Source of the DNA: Echinarachnius parma
Taxonomy: Eukaryota; Echinodermata; Echinoidea; Clypeasteroida; Echinarachniidae
Reading direction: 5' to 3'
Length of the DNA: 64,000 nt
NCBI GenBank assembly: GCA_037951105.1
Contig: JBAMJV010003231.1
Span: forward strand, 1 to 64,000
Position numbers and translations under genes: made by a program. The notes under the pieces were generated by a model. The model searched no databases. It was not told the DNA's origin and worked only from the letters and a program-made list of their open reading frames with translations. Below, piece after piece: positions 1-12,933 of the stretch (positions within the stretch are counted from its first letter, which is position 1; each line of letters opens with the position of its first letter).

Positions 1-167
1 CGATAGATCGAATCCTGGATTGATAGGTGAAAAGAGTACAGCTCTGACCAAATTGTCATCTTCTCATTATTATGCTTGTCGTTTGTTGTTGTTTAAATGT
101 ATTATACTTTAAATAAAGCAGTAAATAATGGCAGTTAAGAAGAAATATACATTAGTTTATTAGCTTT

Positions 168-545
168 GTTGACATGTGCAAAATGTGATGAATTGTTGAT
201 TAAATGTGATAGTGTTGTGATCTGATATATCAGAATAGGAATGTGTAAAAATGTTCATGTTAAATACATATTATATAGTCAAATAATGAGTGAAATGCAA
301 AGTGATATTTGCTATCCAATTATAATGACTTTTGTACACAGTTATGACCAGACAGTGGATTATAAAAATTTGAACAATTCAATCGCAAATATCTTGCTAA
401 CGTAATGGAAATTATGGGGAAATAAAAAAGAAATTACCTGTTCCATGATTTTTTTTTTTTGAAATGCAAATACAACACGAGAAAAGAGAACCACAATACT
501 TTAAATCAGTTTTGTGGATTTCGAAAATTTTTACAATAATTCCGT
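168..545 (+). repeat. Family B inverted-repeat element, degenerate copy
   Basis: Matches the better preserved copy at 15906-16281: it shares the internal TTTGTTGACATGTGCAAA near its start and the TTTGTACACAGTTATGAC and TACAACACGAG segments further on. The ends are eroded. Confidence 0.6.
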
Positions 546-794
546 TCACGTCACCATCACGCTCACAACAGGATATGGAAAGAGCGCGCAGCATGCATGC
601 TTAATGACACCATGCTTATCAATAGGTAGGGGCTTTGAATAAGGGCAGCGCAGATGATTAACTCGATTTCTGTTTGCTGAATTTAGTTGCACATACAGCT
701 TGTATTCAGAGCCTTTTCAAAGTATTATATAAATTATAAATTATGTCGTGGAATATGCCCATACGACACTAGTAACGTTATCATGGTTTCAACC

Positions 795-1044
795 AGTGGC
801 GTAGACAGGTTATTACACCTGGGGGGGGGGGGGGGGATTTTCTCGCGGCTGACCGAAATATTTCGAGACCAAGACAATTGGCTGAAAAGCCCTCTCAGGT
901 GGATGGGGGGGGGGGGGGGGGGGGGGGGTGTACGGTGTACGTCACCAACATTTTCCAAGATCACCTGCCAAAGTGATGGGGGGGGGGGGGGGGATACCCA
1001 TCCGAGTGGATTTATTTAAACACACACACACACCCCCCTCAACC

Positions 1045-1078
<34 letters not shown>

Positions 1079-1110
1079 TTGTCTTACGCCCCTCTGGCTT
1101 CAACTTCAAG
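795..1110. repeat. G/C-tract repeat (GTGGCGTAGACAGG type) with homopolymers
   Basis: Begins AGTGGCGTAGACAGGTTATT and holds a G run at 905-928 (24 nt), further G runs near 820 and 980, and a C run at 1046-1077 (32 nt). The non-G part (CGAAATATTTCGAGACCAAG) recurs at 36320-36345 after the same GGCGTAGACAGG start. Short ORFs here are poly-Gly or poly-Pro artefacts. Confidence 0.7.
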
Positions 1111-1929
1111 TTGGCTGTCAAGCTGTAGACGTGAATCACCTTGGAAGTAAAAAAAAAAAAGTGCATTAGCGCCCTCTCTTTCTTTCAAACCGACGATATC
1201 TGAATATGTATCATCTCAAATATATGACGATAACCAATATAATTGTTATTTATTAAAGTTCAGGATTTGTATAAAGGACAAGTTCCAAAGGTCTATTCAT
1301 TTTTCTTCTTCAAGTACTTGAGAAGACACCTTTATTAAGCACCCCGTGGTTGAAGTATGATTAATATATAATTTAAAAAAACACCAGGAGGAAAGTGTCA
1401 CTCAAAGAGTTTCTGCTCGAGTGAGATTCATTTCCGAAACAAGTTTTCTAGGAACTGTTTCAAAAGCTCTTATAAATATTACTTGTATTTCTTATCCCGG
1501 TAACCCATTGCATACGGGAACCTGGTTGGTCCTGTATTAGCTCTATGGATATTGGACAAATACTATTAGGGTGCAGGTTAAGTTTAATTAAATAGCGTCA
1601 TGATCCCATTTCGTTGAAATTGCATATATTCTAAACTACCATAATATTAACGTATTTGGAATTGCGGGCTTGGCCCCAGAGTATATTTTCTATCTTCCCC
1701 AAATTAAATTGAACAACAACGTCTTCAACCCCCACAAATTCGAGGCAGTTTATATGGGCATTTAACATTATCATAGGAATATTCTGTCATGGGGCAACGT
1801 AGATTTTGCCTTCAATAATTATGTATTTTTTTCAACATTAAAATAACCTTTTTAAAAATCACCTTGTATGAGGTTGAGCGGCGTAGTCTAATTGCCCCCC
1901 CCCCCCCAAGTAAAATACTCCTTTACGCC

Positions 1930-2185
1930 TCTTCAGATTTTACATTATAGCATGCAAAGTGATATTCAGTAACTCACTGTACTCACTTTGTACACGGAAG
2001 AAAAACTCGCCCGGAGTTTTTCTTATCTGAATACTTCAATCATACATATCTTTGTAACGAAAGGGAAATTTGAAAAACCGAAACCTGTCCCATGATTTTA
2101 TTGTTAATACGAATACAACAATATATAAGGGAACCGCTAGATTAAAATTTTATTTGAGGATTTGGACAATATTACCAAGTCCCTT
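1930..2185 (+). repeat. Family B element, 3' part
   Basis: Shares GAAAGGGAAATTTGAAAAAC and the closing TTGGACAATATTACCAAGTC-CCTTTAA with the copy at 15906-16281; the 5' part is missing. Confidence 0.6.
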
Positions 2186-3316
2186 TAAATTGACTAAAGT
2201 GAATATTTAATTTCTGACTTGATGATTATACATATATATACGACGTTAATGACGTGTTGATATAAGATGCACAAATTTGTTTGTATTCTGTGGAATACGC
2301 ATGCTATATAAATGTATGTTATTTTATTAGATTTATTTGGACGTGAGCAATTAATCCACTAATGAAACCTGGATGTCTGTGAAGGGTCATGATAATAGTT
2401 CGCTAACAATGCTACTAACAATGCTACTCATACACATTGTAATTATTGCATCCAAGTATGAGTAATATCAATCTCTTCAATATTATCAGCGTCCTAAGTA
2501 CATGTTTGTTATTGCTCACATTTTCTTATTTGCGAATACACTGTAAATATTACTTACAATGAGATGAAATAAAAATTTTCCCACGAAGGCAGATAACACA
2601 CTTGAAAAATATAATTGACCTCTATACAGCGTTCTAAAGCATGTAAAGGCAGGATTTATGGGCCTTTATACGGATATATGTCTGTGTAAAGTTCTTTAAT
2701 TGTTATCAATGTTATTATATCTTGAGAGTCGTTATAGGGTCCGAGCTTTAATAGTATAATCTTATAGCTTAGACCTAATTTTTGTTTGCAAAGACAAAAC
2801 AAATATGAACAAATTGGTTAAATTTGCACGGAGGCCATGTAGGCATGCTTATAGACCAATGGCAAATAATTATTCTGTCGCCAGTTTGGAAGTGCTAGAC
2901 CGCTGGCCTGCACTATTGTATTTTTTGTGCCGCTGCAGCTGAATGGCGCCATCTTCGGTGAAAATCGTAAAAATTTTAAGAATATAATTTTTGTTTAATT
3001 CTTGTGCATGAAACAAAGGCTAATCTTGAGTACCGGTTATTCCAAACAAAGTCTTGCCTGTTGATGTTTGATATTTACTTTGTATGTGTATCATGCTTAG
3101 ATATCAGATAGGCTATGTTTAACAATCATCGAACTTCAGACATTACAATATTGTTCATAATTTAGCACAGTCGCACAACATATCCAAATCGATTTACCTT
3201 TGTGATATGGCTTATTTATCACGCTATGTAATACTTGATCTGCTGCAGGGTACGGACAAATTCAAGTCCATAACCATTATGTCATGATCCATACTCATTA
3301 ATGACAAAACAACCGG

Positions 3317-5230
3317 AGGGGGGGGGGGGGTGTTCTTAGCCCACTACGCCACTCGATTATATCGATCATAAGTAAGCCATAACTCATTTTGGAGTTTACA
3401 TAAAAAGTCAGCTCAACAACTATATTTTAACCACGGCAAGTTTCGGTTATCGTCAGCCACGTGATCTGCAAACATCTCGAATGTCTTGAGGGACTTGAAA
3501 AAGCACCACACAAATTCACGAAATAATAAGTTGAAATAGGAACAAGTGGCACACCGAGTTCCGACTCAAGATATTATAAATGTATTTGAAATTTGTAAAT
3601 AAGGACCAGTTAAAAGCTACTGTTAACGTTAATAATGACATGTATGATGAAATACTCCTTTTTCTAACACTAACTACCCAATATACGTGAAAGGGGAATA
3701 CAACAGAAGAGTAATAATTATATATCTCTTCATTATTATCAGCGTCCTCAGTACATGTTTGTTATTACTTGCATTTTCTTATTTGCGAATACACTGTAAA
3801 TATTACCAATGAGATGATATGAGTCTGATAATTTTTCCCGCGAAGGCATATATATAACACACTTGAGAAATATAAATGACCTCTATACAGCGTTCTAAAG
3901 GCAGGCATTCTGAGCCTGTATCATTGCACGGATATAATGTATGTCTGTGTAAAGTTCGTTGTTACCAGTGTTATCTTGAGAGTCGATAGGAGCCTAGCTA
4001 TATTATAATCTTATCGCCTAGTCCTATTATGTTTGCAAAGACAAATCAAATATGATATACAATTTGATAAATCTGCACGTATGCCATGTAAAGGCATGCA
4101 GGTAAACCATAGTCGATAATTTTTCTGTCGCCGGTACGGAATTGCTGAATGGCGTCATCTTTGGTGAAATTGTAAATTTGAATTATATGTTTTTGCTTAA
4201 TTTTTGCGCATGAAACGTAGGCTAATCTTGAGTATCAGATATTCCAAACCAATCCGGACTGTTGATATTTACTACGTTTCTATTTTATGTGTGTTATGCT
4301 AGAATATTATAAATTTGAAATAATCATGAACTTCAAAATTAAAATATTGTTCATGATTTAGCACTGTCGCACAACATATACACATCGATTTAGATTTGTG
4401 AAATAGTTCATTTATTACGTTATGAAATACTTCATCTGCTGGTGTGGACCAATCCAAGTCCATAACCATGATGTCATGATCCATACTCATTAATGACAAA
4501 ATAACTATGACAATTGGGCATTGTCGCAATTTATTACATTTGCATCATGTATACAGCTTCGTTTTGGAAAGAGAAGGGCGCTAATTAAATTTTCGTACCT
4601 ATGTTAAACTATTAGATCAAATGCCACTTTAATCCCCTTTTAATTTTTGTATATTTCTAGAAATAGAGAAGGCTCGACCTACACAACGTTTGGCAGAACA
4701 CAATTTCGCCCTTCTTATATCACCCGACGATTCTCATTATGTCGTTAATGAAAATGTGTTACTATGTTTAATGCCGGTCACACTACCTTAATGAATATCT
4801 TGCATCCCGGTGCTGTAAGGGTTGATACTAATATTGGTGAAGAACTGAACTCTTAATTGCAGTATATAAGATAGCACCTCCAATGTAATCGTGCTTTAGT
4901 GGCGTAGGTAGAAATTTTCCACAGTAGGAGGGGGCAACCTGCGAGCGTGTAAGCGCGAGCCGCTTCAGTTGGGGTCAAGAGGCGAAGCTTTCGGAAGCTT
5001 TTGTAGTTAAAAAACCCCTCCAAATCAAACCTACCACAGCTAACAAGTAATGTAGCAGTCACACCGCCAAACCGATTCCCAACCGACAACAGACCGAACG
5101 ATTCGGGGAGGTTCGTGACGTTCAGGGTGCTGTCGAATTGGTGTCGGGGTGGTATAGGAATTGTCGGTCCTCTTTTGTTGTGACTGCTAACCCCAGTTCG
5201 GGCTACATCAGCGACATTCATCACGAACAA
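3317..5230. repeat. Diverged tandem duplication, unit 1
   Basis: Starts with a G run and CCCACTACGCCACTCGATTA. The unit repeats at 5232-7450 and, in part, at 8640-9080; its second half also resembles 2460-3300. Landmarks present in each: GTCTTGAGGGACTTG, AAGGACCAGTTAAA, GCGAATACACTGTAAA, and TTTCAGTTGGGGTCAAGAG near the end. No open frame is conserved between copies, so this is non-coding duplication. Confidence 0.75.
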
Positions 5231-5231
5231 C

Positions 5232-7450
5232 GGGGGGGGGGGGGGGGGGGGGTTCTTAGCCCACTACGCCACTCGATTATATCAATCATCATAAGTAAGC
5301 CATAACTCATTTTGGAGTTTACATAAAAAGGCAGCTCAACAACTATATTTTAACCAAGTTTCGGTTATCGTCAGCCACATAAGGGCAATGAAACCCAAGC
5401 AAAATGTTGCTTTCATAGTCTTGAAGAGATTAAGAAGAATAATCTCTGAAAGTTAGAGCATAATCGGGTAAGAAACAAGAAAACTACAGCTCTTTGAAGA
5501 TGTCCATTTACTCCTATGGGGAACTCAAATTGGCAACGCACTCTGATAAGTGTGTGGACAACTCCCCATATGTTTTGTACACAAATGTTCCCATTTTTAC
5601 AGTTTTCTTCATAGTCACATTTTTCCATTCTCCCAACTCATGATATGTTATGTATAAAAGCATTCTACAAAACATATGTTGAACTCGAACGAAGGGTAAA
5701 CATACATTTTGAGAAAATTGAACAAAACTGAAATTTTGTGTACAAAATGTATGGGGAGTTGTCCACAACTTTGCCAGAGTTCGTTGCCAATTTGAGTCAC
5801 TCGAAGAAATGCATGGCTCTTTTCAAAGAGCCATAGTTTTCTTATTTCTTGATCGATTGTGCTCAAATTTTCAGAGACTATTCATTATATTTAGTGTTTT
5901 TATAGTGCATACAACAATTTGTCTGGATTTCATTGTCCTGCGACCTGTAAATATCTCGAATGTCTTGAGGGACTTGTAAGAGCACCACACCAATACACAC
6001 AATAATATATAGTAAGTTGAAATAGGAAAAAGTGGCACACCCGATTTCCTACTCAAGATATTATAAATGTATTTGAAAATTCGTAAATAAGGACCAGTTA
6101 AAAGCTACTGTTAACGTTAATCATGACAGTCATGTATGATGAAATACTCCTTTTTCTAACACTAACTACCCAATATACGTGAAAGGGGAATACAGCAGAA
6201 GATTAAACAATTCCAACAGTATGAGTAATAATTATACATCTCCTCATTATTAACAGCGTCCTCAGTAAATGTTTGTTATTGCTTGCATTTTTAAATTTGC
6301 GAATACACTGTAAAGATTGCTTATAATGAGATGATATATATATCTGATAAATTGTTCCCGCGCAGGCATTATCACACCGTACACATATAAATGACCTTTA
6401 TACAGCGTTCAGAAGGCAGGCTTTATAAGCCTTTATCATTGCGCGGATATGTCTGTTTAAAGTTCGCTAATTGTTTTCTGTGTTATATATTGAGAGTCGT
6501 TAGGAGCATAGGTATAACAACATAATCTTATCGCAAAGTTATAAGTTTTATTTGCAAAGACAAATCAAATATGATATAAACTTGGCTCAAACTGCACGTA
6601 GATCATGAAGGCATGTTGGTAAACCTGTGTCCAATGATTATTCTATCGCGGGTTCGAAAGTACAAGACCGCTGATGACTGGCGCCATCTTTGGGGAAATT
6701 GTAAATATTAATTATATTTTTTGTTTTATTATTGCGCATGAAACGTAGGCTAATCTTGAGTATTGAATATTCCAAACTAATCCTGACTGTTGATATTAAT
6801 TTTAATACGTATTTATTTTATGTGTGTTATGCTTGAACATTCTCAATTTAAACGATCATAAATTTCAGAAATTAACATTATTGTTCTTGATTTAGCACTG
6901 TCGCTCAACAAATTGTATACACATCGATTAAGCCTTCGAAAATGGTTCATTTATTACGTTATGAAATACTTGATATGCTGGTGCGGACCAAATCCAAGTC
7001 CATAACCATGGTGTCATGATCCAATTTATGACATTTACAACGTGTATACAGTTTCGTTTGAGAAAGAGAATGGCGCTTTATAAAAGTTCGTACCAATTTA
7101 AAAATATTAGATTGAATACAAATTGAATTATCTTTTAATTTAGTGTATTATCTACAAACGAACAGAGTCCTTGGCGGACCCAATTAAACCCATATTAACC
7201 CGACAAATAATTATGTCGTTCATAAAAACGTATTACTTAATGCTTAAGGGTTGGTGATGTTATTGGCGAAGAACGGAACTTTTAATTGCAGACAGATAAT
7301 AGCAGGGTGAGTGTATTTCATTGGCACTAAGAGCGGCAAAGCTAGAAAATATCCACCGGGGGGGGGGGGGGGGGGGCGACCTGCGACCTTGTAAGCCCGA
7401 GCCGTTTCAGTTGGGGTCAAGAGATGGAGCCCCTTTCGGAGTTTAGCTAT
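5232..7450. repeat. Diverged tandem duplication, unit 2
   Basis: Second unit of the repeat at 3317-5230, opening with a 21-nt G run (5232-5252). It is lengthened by a foldback insertion (about 5388-5925), which is absent from unit 1 at the same place (after GTCAGCCAC). A further G run sits near 7360-7377, where unit 1 has a shorter purine-rich stretch. Confidence 0.75.
5388..5925. mobile_element. Foldback inverted-repeat element inside duplication unit 2
   Basis: Two arms of about 220 bp pair with each other: AATCTCTGAAAGTTAGAGCA near 5441 against the complement of TGCTCAAATTTTCAGAGACT near 5861, and GGGGAACTCAAATTGGCAAC against the complement near 5775. The element is missing from the sister unit at 3450, which marks it as a later insertion. 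No transposase is visible: a non-autonomous element. Confidence 0.7.
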
Positions 7451-7499
7451 TCCAAGCCTCTAAATCTAAACAACTAGACAGGCAGCTGGTGCTCTGAAT

Positions 7500-8575
7500 T
7501 CTTCCATTTCGTGACCACCAAAAAGGGTGGGCACCAAAACAGCATGACAATTATGAAATAAATATACAATTAATACTGTCACTTTTCACAAGCGTACTTC
7601 TTGTACGTTAGTTTTTAAATGAATTTAGAAGGGATAAAAGGGATGTTTCAATCGTATGTAACCTCGTACGCATAAAGCCAATCAGTAGCGCCGTACAAGC
7701 TTTACCGGACGATTTGTGATTGGTATTGACTAATCACTAACGACGATAGTAAACTTACACGTAGGAAAGTCGCGTACATGTACCGTTATGCATCACTACC
7801 CTCGCACAACAATGGCAGCCTCTACGGATGAGGAGTGCGGTCCGGTGGACAGTGGGAAAAAGTGTTTTATGCGTATTTTCCCTGCCAAGAAATCCACTGT
7901 GGTACCCTTTTCTGATAAGACATGGTCACGTTTTTCACAATTTGTGAACAAATGGAAGGATTTAGAAGGGGACCAGACAGAAATTGCAAGACGCTACATC
8001 GCTTGTACCGCTGACGATGTACCGAACCAGTACTTGATATATCGCAAATACCGCCTTTCATACCGCTGAACGAAGCGCACTATTGTTAGTGTGCACTCAG
8101 CCGTGTGCCGAGAGAATGGGCGTGATCGTTCAATTGTATTGCGGGCAAGGAGTGCGGTTAAACTAGCAGTGACTATATGTAAAAATTGACCAAATTTGGC
8201 GCCCGACATGGTCTCATACACTGCGACCTAAAACAAAAACTACACTACCAAAATTACTGTTCTTGGTGTGTGCAGTCCTCATCCGTAGAGGCTGCCATTG
8301 TTGTGCGAGGGTTGCGATGCATAATACGGTACATGTTCGCGACTTTCCTACGTGTAAGTTTACTATGGTCGTTAGTGATTGGTCAATACCAATCACAAAT
8401 CGTCCGTTAAAGCTTGTACGGCGCTACTGATTGGCTAATTCTGAAAAATTTAAATCATGATAACTCATTAATGTACAAGAGTTGAGCTTGTGAAATAAAA
8501 TATGTGGTTTAGAGGGTCATACTGCTTCATCGTATGAAAGGAAACAAAATCCCTAGATGGTGGTCACGAAATCAA
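7500..8575. mobile_element. Long inverted-repeat element carrying a 93-codon ORF
   Basis: Imperfect arms: TTCGTGACCACCA at 7506-7518 against TGGTGGTCACGAA near 8560, and a stronger inner pair at 7675-7840 against 8265-8440 (GCCAATCAGTAGCGCCGTAC and its complement). The core 8066-8265 recurs inside another element at 16570-16775 (CCGAGAGAATGGGC). This looks like a non-autonomous DNA transposon, possibly with captured coding sequence. Confidence 0.65.
7788..8069 (+). CDS. ORF inside inverted-repeat element, unknown
   Basis: 93 codons from ATG to TGA. The first 18 or so lie in the left arm of the inverted repeat; the rest (PFSDKTWSRFSQFVNKWKDL…) is unique to the core and resembles, from memory only, the N-terminal 'FTEKTW…' stretch of large uncharacterised invertebrate protein families. 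No start context, splice partner or domain supports expression. It may be a captured gene fragment or a transposon ORF remnant. Confidence 0.25.
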   Translation: MHHYPRTTMAASTDEECGPVDSGKKCFMRIFPAKKSTVVPFSDKTWSRFSQFVNKWKDLEGDQTEIARRYIACTADDVPNQYLIYRKYRLSYR

Positions 8576-8639
8576 ACAAATAGACACATATAACTCGTAT
8601 GGCCTGCTGTCTATACCGCACATTGAACACAAATAAAAC

Positions 8640-9080
8640 GATAGAAAGGGGGAGGAATGGGCGGGCTTACTACGCCAATGGATTATATCAATCACAAGCA
8701 CGCCGTACATTAACTCGGAATTTACATAAGGAGGCAGGTCAGTATCTTAACTGAACTCAGGTTAACTTAACTGTCTTGAGGGACTTGAATGAGCACCACA
8801 CCTATTCACGTAATAATATATAATAAGCTGAAACAGGACAAAGTGGTATACTGAGTTTCGACTCAAGACTTAAATTTATTTGGAAATTGGTAATAAGGAC
8901 CAGTTAAATGATACTGGTAATGTTTTTGCTTACATGTATGATGGAATATTCATTTCTAACTCGAACTACCCAATAACTATAATGTGACTAAACAGAACAG
9001 TAAACATTTCCAACAATTACTACATATAATTGAACGAATTTGAACCAATTTAAATACATTAGACGGTGGAATTGGCGCAA
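8640..9080. repeat. Diverged tandem duplication, partial unit 3
   Basis: Shares CTTGAGGGACTTGAATGAGC, CCACACCTATTCACG and AAGGACCAGTTAAATGATAC with units 1 and 2, in the same order and strand. It stops before the second half of the unit. Confidence 0.65.
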
Positions 9081-9750
9081 TAGAAGACTTCGATTATGTA
9101 CGATTTGTCTAGGAACATTAACAAGTTGAATAAGTTTCTACTTTCGTGTTTCTTTTCTGGAATAAAATAAGATGTAAATTATACTCTTATTTGTCTTTAT
9201 ATGAAGAACAAAAACCATGTACATGTAGGCTATAATGCTTCATTGAATTGATTTAAATAAAGTCTACTCTCACTTTCACAACAACAAAATGATGTCGTAA
9301 ACTGTAATTAATACCATACTCACTGATTTACATTATATTATTGCTAAGTGCACACAAACTACACAATTAATGAAAAGAATCGTATAGACTACGTGCACAC
9401 AAAATGAAAAAATGGAAAGAATCGTACAGACTAAGTACACATTATACAAATATATACATATTTAAAACAATCGTATAGACAAAGTTCAAACAAAATACAC
9501 ATATGGAAGTAATTGTCTACTGTATAGATTCTCAAAACTTCCTTTCATCTCATAATGAATCACTCACAAAATGTTCCGCAATTAAAGTTTCTCTCTTGTC
9601 CTATAAGATGCAAGTGTGAACATGTGTATCTCCTGGTGGAACGGTTGTTTCTGGCTTACATTTGATCTGTCTGGTTAATAAAGTGTATCTGTAAATGATG
9701 TGCTTGATGTAGAAGGATCATTTTCAAGAGAAGGGGCAAAATGTTCTCTA
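9080..9750. other. AT-rich stretch, no gene seen
   Basis: Contains three to four weak direct repeats of the type AATCGTATAGAC(T/A)A(C/A)GT near 9360-9490. No splice-supported exon, RNA gene or element end was found. Confidence 0.4.
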
Positions 9751-9754
9751 AAGT

Positions 9755-9975
9755 GGAGGGCATTGCGAGGGAGCGAAGCGACCAAGCGGGGGAGGAGGTG
9801 TCCCCCTTCCACTGTAGGGAGTTTTTGCATACTTTTGGCTTTAAATTGTGCGATTTGGTCCCATACCCGAGACAGAAATATTATATGATTCGTAGTTCAA
9901 GCTATGGAATCAAACATACATAATGTATGCATAAGAAAACATGGGAGGGAAATGTATGGGGGGGGGGGGGGGGCA
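9755..9975. repeat. GAGCGAAGCGAC-type repeat with G run
   Basis: GCGAGGGAGCGAAGCGACCAAGCGGGGGAGGAGGTGTCCC followed by TTTGGCTTTAAATTGTGCGATTTGGT; the same order recurs at 36520-36640, 36785-36960, 37085-37200 and 60846-61015. It is followed by a G run near 9959-9973. Function unknown; it is a dispersed repeat. Confidence 0.65.
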
Positions 9976-10544
9976 TGTCCCCCTTCCCCGTTCCCCGCCT
10001 GTTGTCGCCCATTTTCAAGTACCGCGTGACTAGACCCACGACACGGGGTCCCTTGGGTTAGGTTCAGTAGGCCATGCTCAACTGATGTAGATGTCAACTC
10101 TGGAGAAGATGACTGATGGTGCTCTTTGCCTAGACATTTTGGACTACGCAGTGCAGCTTTATGCGCCCATATAGCATGCATGAAGACGTCAAATTGTCAA
10201 AATTATCTATAAAAGCGGGAGGCAGCAGGATCCTGCAGAGGCCCGTGGTGGACGATTTACCATGCGCTACAGGCAGTTTGTTAGGCCTACGCGCTCTACT
10301 GAAATGCGGTATTTAACGGAGCGTCGATCCTCGCGCGCGGGACTGACAAGGCGCGCACTAGCTGAAGGGATGCCCGAGGCCTCCCACTTGGAAGGATTCT
10401 TCAAACTGATATAGGTGCGCTATTGCTACGAATGTTAGGTTGTTCTTTATTATCATTTATAACAACATTATCATCACACATTTAATAAGACATGATAATA
10501 ATGAATGATTTAGACACATTTGGATTAATTTTTTTTTGGCCAAA

Positions 10545-10605
10545 CGATTGGGGGGGGGGGGGGGCAGGTGCCCCCCGTGCCCCCCGTAGCTACGCCACTG
10601 TGTCA
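10545..10605. repeat. G-run repeat ending CCGTAGCTACGCCACTG
   Basis: A G run (about 10550-10564), then GCAGGTGCCCCCCGTGCCCC and CGTAGCTACGCCACTG. The terminal CAGTGGCGTAGCTACG is seen near several G/C tracts in this window (also about 795, 3345, 4900, 5270). Confidence 0.55.
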
Positions 10606-11091
10606 GGTGGTTCTGTGGTAAGAGCAGCGAACCAGTCAAGTTTGTATTATTAACATAACTGCGCACATTTAACAGGCTTAAACTAATTTGTCTGTTGAAA
10701 GTTCGCTGTTCACTCCTGTAAATAATATGATGATCATTACGCCGTATATGAATACACTTGACATGCTTATGTTATCAATTTATAGGCCTAATTGTATTTA
10801 CATAAAATGAGAACTTTGCATACAGCAGTTATCACACTGCAGCTGCCCCCTCAAGTTGTGTACGTCAACGAAACAAAAGAAGGAATTATTTCCTTCATTG
10901 TAAAACATTGGAATACAGTACTAAAGTTGCATTGATGTCTTGGAAGAGGATGATTATCTCATCATTTAAAATATGTTCGTATATCGAAATTGTACAGAAA
11001 ATACAAGATTAATCAAATTCGAAAACTTCATATATCTGCAAATGTATTTTTGGATAACTCTTAAAGTTATTTTAGAAATTACTTAGTTAAA

Positions 11092-11500
11092 GGGATATAC
11101 AGTTTTGGTTAAAACATAATTTAAGTATCTACAACTTGAAAATTATCATTACAAACTAACAGTTATAATTCAGTGATGCTTGAATGGTAGTAAAAACATA
11201 TAAACGGAATTACAGGCCTGGGCTGTTTTCATTTTTTAAGCCGTTAGCAGAAAAGGGCACCCACCAGACACCACAAGTTTCAATGATTCTATAATAACAA
11301 CAAAACAGAATGTGGTCCTCGGTTAAAATAACTTTTCAATGAAGGGACCATCAATCATACACAATTTTAAAGCAACTTTTGTAAATTTTGAATAATGTGT
11401 AGGTTTTATACATATTTTGATGAAATAATCAAATTACATCTATGACTATTTCAGCCGTTCTCTACCAATTTGAAGCAAACAAAGTGACACTGTCATTCAA
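11092..11500. repeat. Family A element, degenerate copy
   Basis: Starts TTAAAGGGATATACAGTTTTGG, with weak similarity to family A (ACAAACTAACAGTTATAATT, AAGCCGTTAGCAG, TATTTCAGCCGTT). The 3' end is eroded. Confidence 0.5.
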
Positions 11501-11999
11501 ACTGTGGGCTTAATACAATGTTACACTTTGTGTTACCTTACCTTTACCATTACCTTACCAACAATTACTTATTGAACCACCCTCGAAACCAAAACCATAC
11601 TTTCCATTTAATAATGATTCATGCCACGTTCTTGCGCACTTGTGCAACTTGATCCTTCTTATGGAAATATGGTGGTACTTTATCTTCGTGGTAACCCACT
11701 GAAGGTCATTCATATCATGTCCTTCACATTGAACCCTCAAGGTCATAGGAAAGTTAACTATCGCAATTATATTTTGCTGCTGGAGACACCTTGACAGACA
11801 CTATTCTGATACTTCATCTAGGCGGTAACTCATTGAAGTTCATTCCCACCATGACCTTGAGACCTTAATGTCATGCAAAATGATATGTTAAACACGAAGT
11901 ATAAACCGTAAAAGTCACGGATCAAGATACAGCGGTACATGTTTCTGCTGGACCTCTTTGTTCCCTCACATATAGTATGATTATTGATTTTTTTTAGAA

Positions 12000-12920
12000 A
12001 TAAGAATAGATAGACAGATACCAACAAGTGTAAACTCAACTTGTTTTGCTATTTGCTATAAAGACGTGAACTTACAAGTTCAATGGTCTAAACGTGGTCG
12101 AACTTGGAAATTCGGAATTTTTTTCCAAGTTAGAAGCTTGGAAAGTATCATAATTGATACACATGTTTACTTTTAGCAATTGAGCAGAATAAAAGGGTAT
12201 TTGAACTGTCGTTTAAAGGGCCCTAAGGAAGATATAATTATATCAACAGGCTCCCAGTGGGCCATGTAATAACTCTATGAACATCGCAACGTATATGGAA
12301 CAGGTCACTGTTTTCGACAGTCAGTATGTAAAACAAATTATTTCATTTGCGAAAACAGTTTTCGCAATTTTTAAATTATACTAACCAATTCCATGTAGGA
12401 ACCAGATGGGGCCTTGTATTAACTGTTTAGAGATGGCAAGACGTATAAGAAACAGGTTAACATTGTGGCATGAACAACAGAACAAATACTGCAATCAACT
12501 GACAACTTGCCGCGTTTGGGTTATCAGTTTTGGCAAACATGAGTTTCAAAATTTGTCATAATTTTCAGGCCTACCCTTTGAACCACGCCGTGTTTACTTT
12601 CCACCAATCTGTTTACACGCCTCCCCTCTCGGTGTATGTGTTTGATTTTCCTAGCTAGGGCTGATGGTATAATGTATCTCATTTAGCGCCATTTTGATGA
12701 ACAGGTGGTGTATGGAATATCTGATTCGTTTTACTTACGTGAGTATAATTTGCCATTTGTATTCTAAGGACAATTATATAAGACAAAAATGAATATGACT
12801 TTTGCGTAGCACAACTTAAAATTGTGAAGCTTATCGCTCAAATATCACAATGTCTTAGATGTATTATAACGTAACAAGAACACATTTCAGAACACATACT
12901 GACAAAACGTTTTCTAATTT
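12000..12920. promoter_or_regulatory. Gene A upstream region; possible 5'UTR exon
   Basis: No open frame. A good donor (TTAC|GTGAGTATAA, about 12739) lies 180 nt before the acceptor CCTCACAG at 12928, so a short 5' UTR exon could end there and splice to the ATG exon. No clear TATA box was assigned. Confidence 0.3.
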
Positions 12921-12933
12921 CCTCACAGAGAGA

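Noticed and set aside
687-1166. Overlapping frames on both strands rich in Gly or Pro
   Set aside because: They are translations of G and C homopolymers; no codon bias, splice signal or domain.
4853-5230. 125-codon minus-strand frame
   Set aside because: Not conserved in the sister duplication unit at 7330-7500, where it is broken; a chance frame in a repeat.
5413-6056. Several minus-strand frames of 60-84 codons
   Set aside because: They lie in the arms of a foldback element and mirror each other; no protein signature.
10262-10414. 51-codon ORF in a locally GC-rich block
   Set aside because: Arg-rich, no domain, no neighbouring exon or conserved copy to support it.
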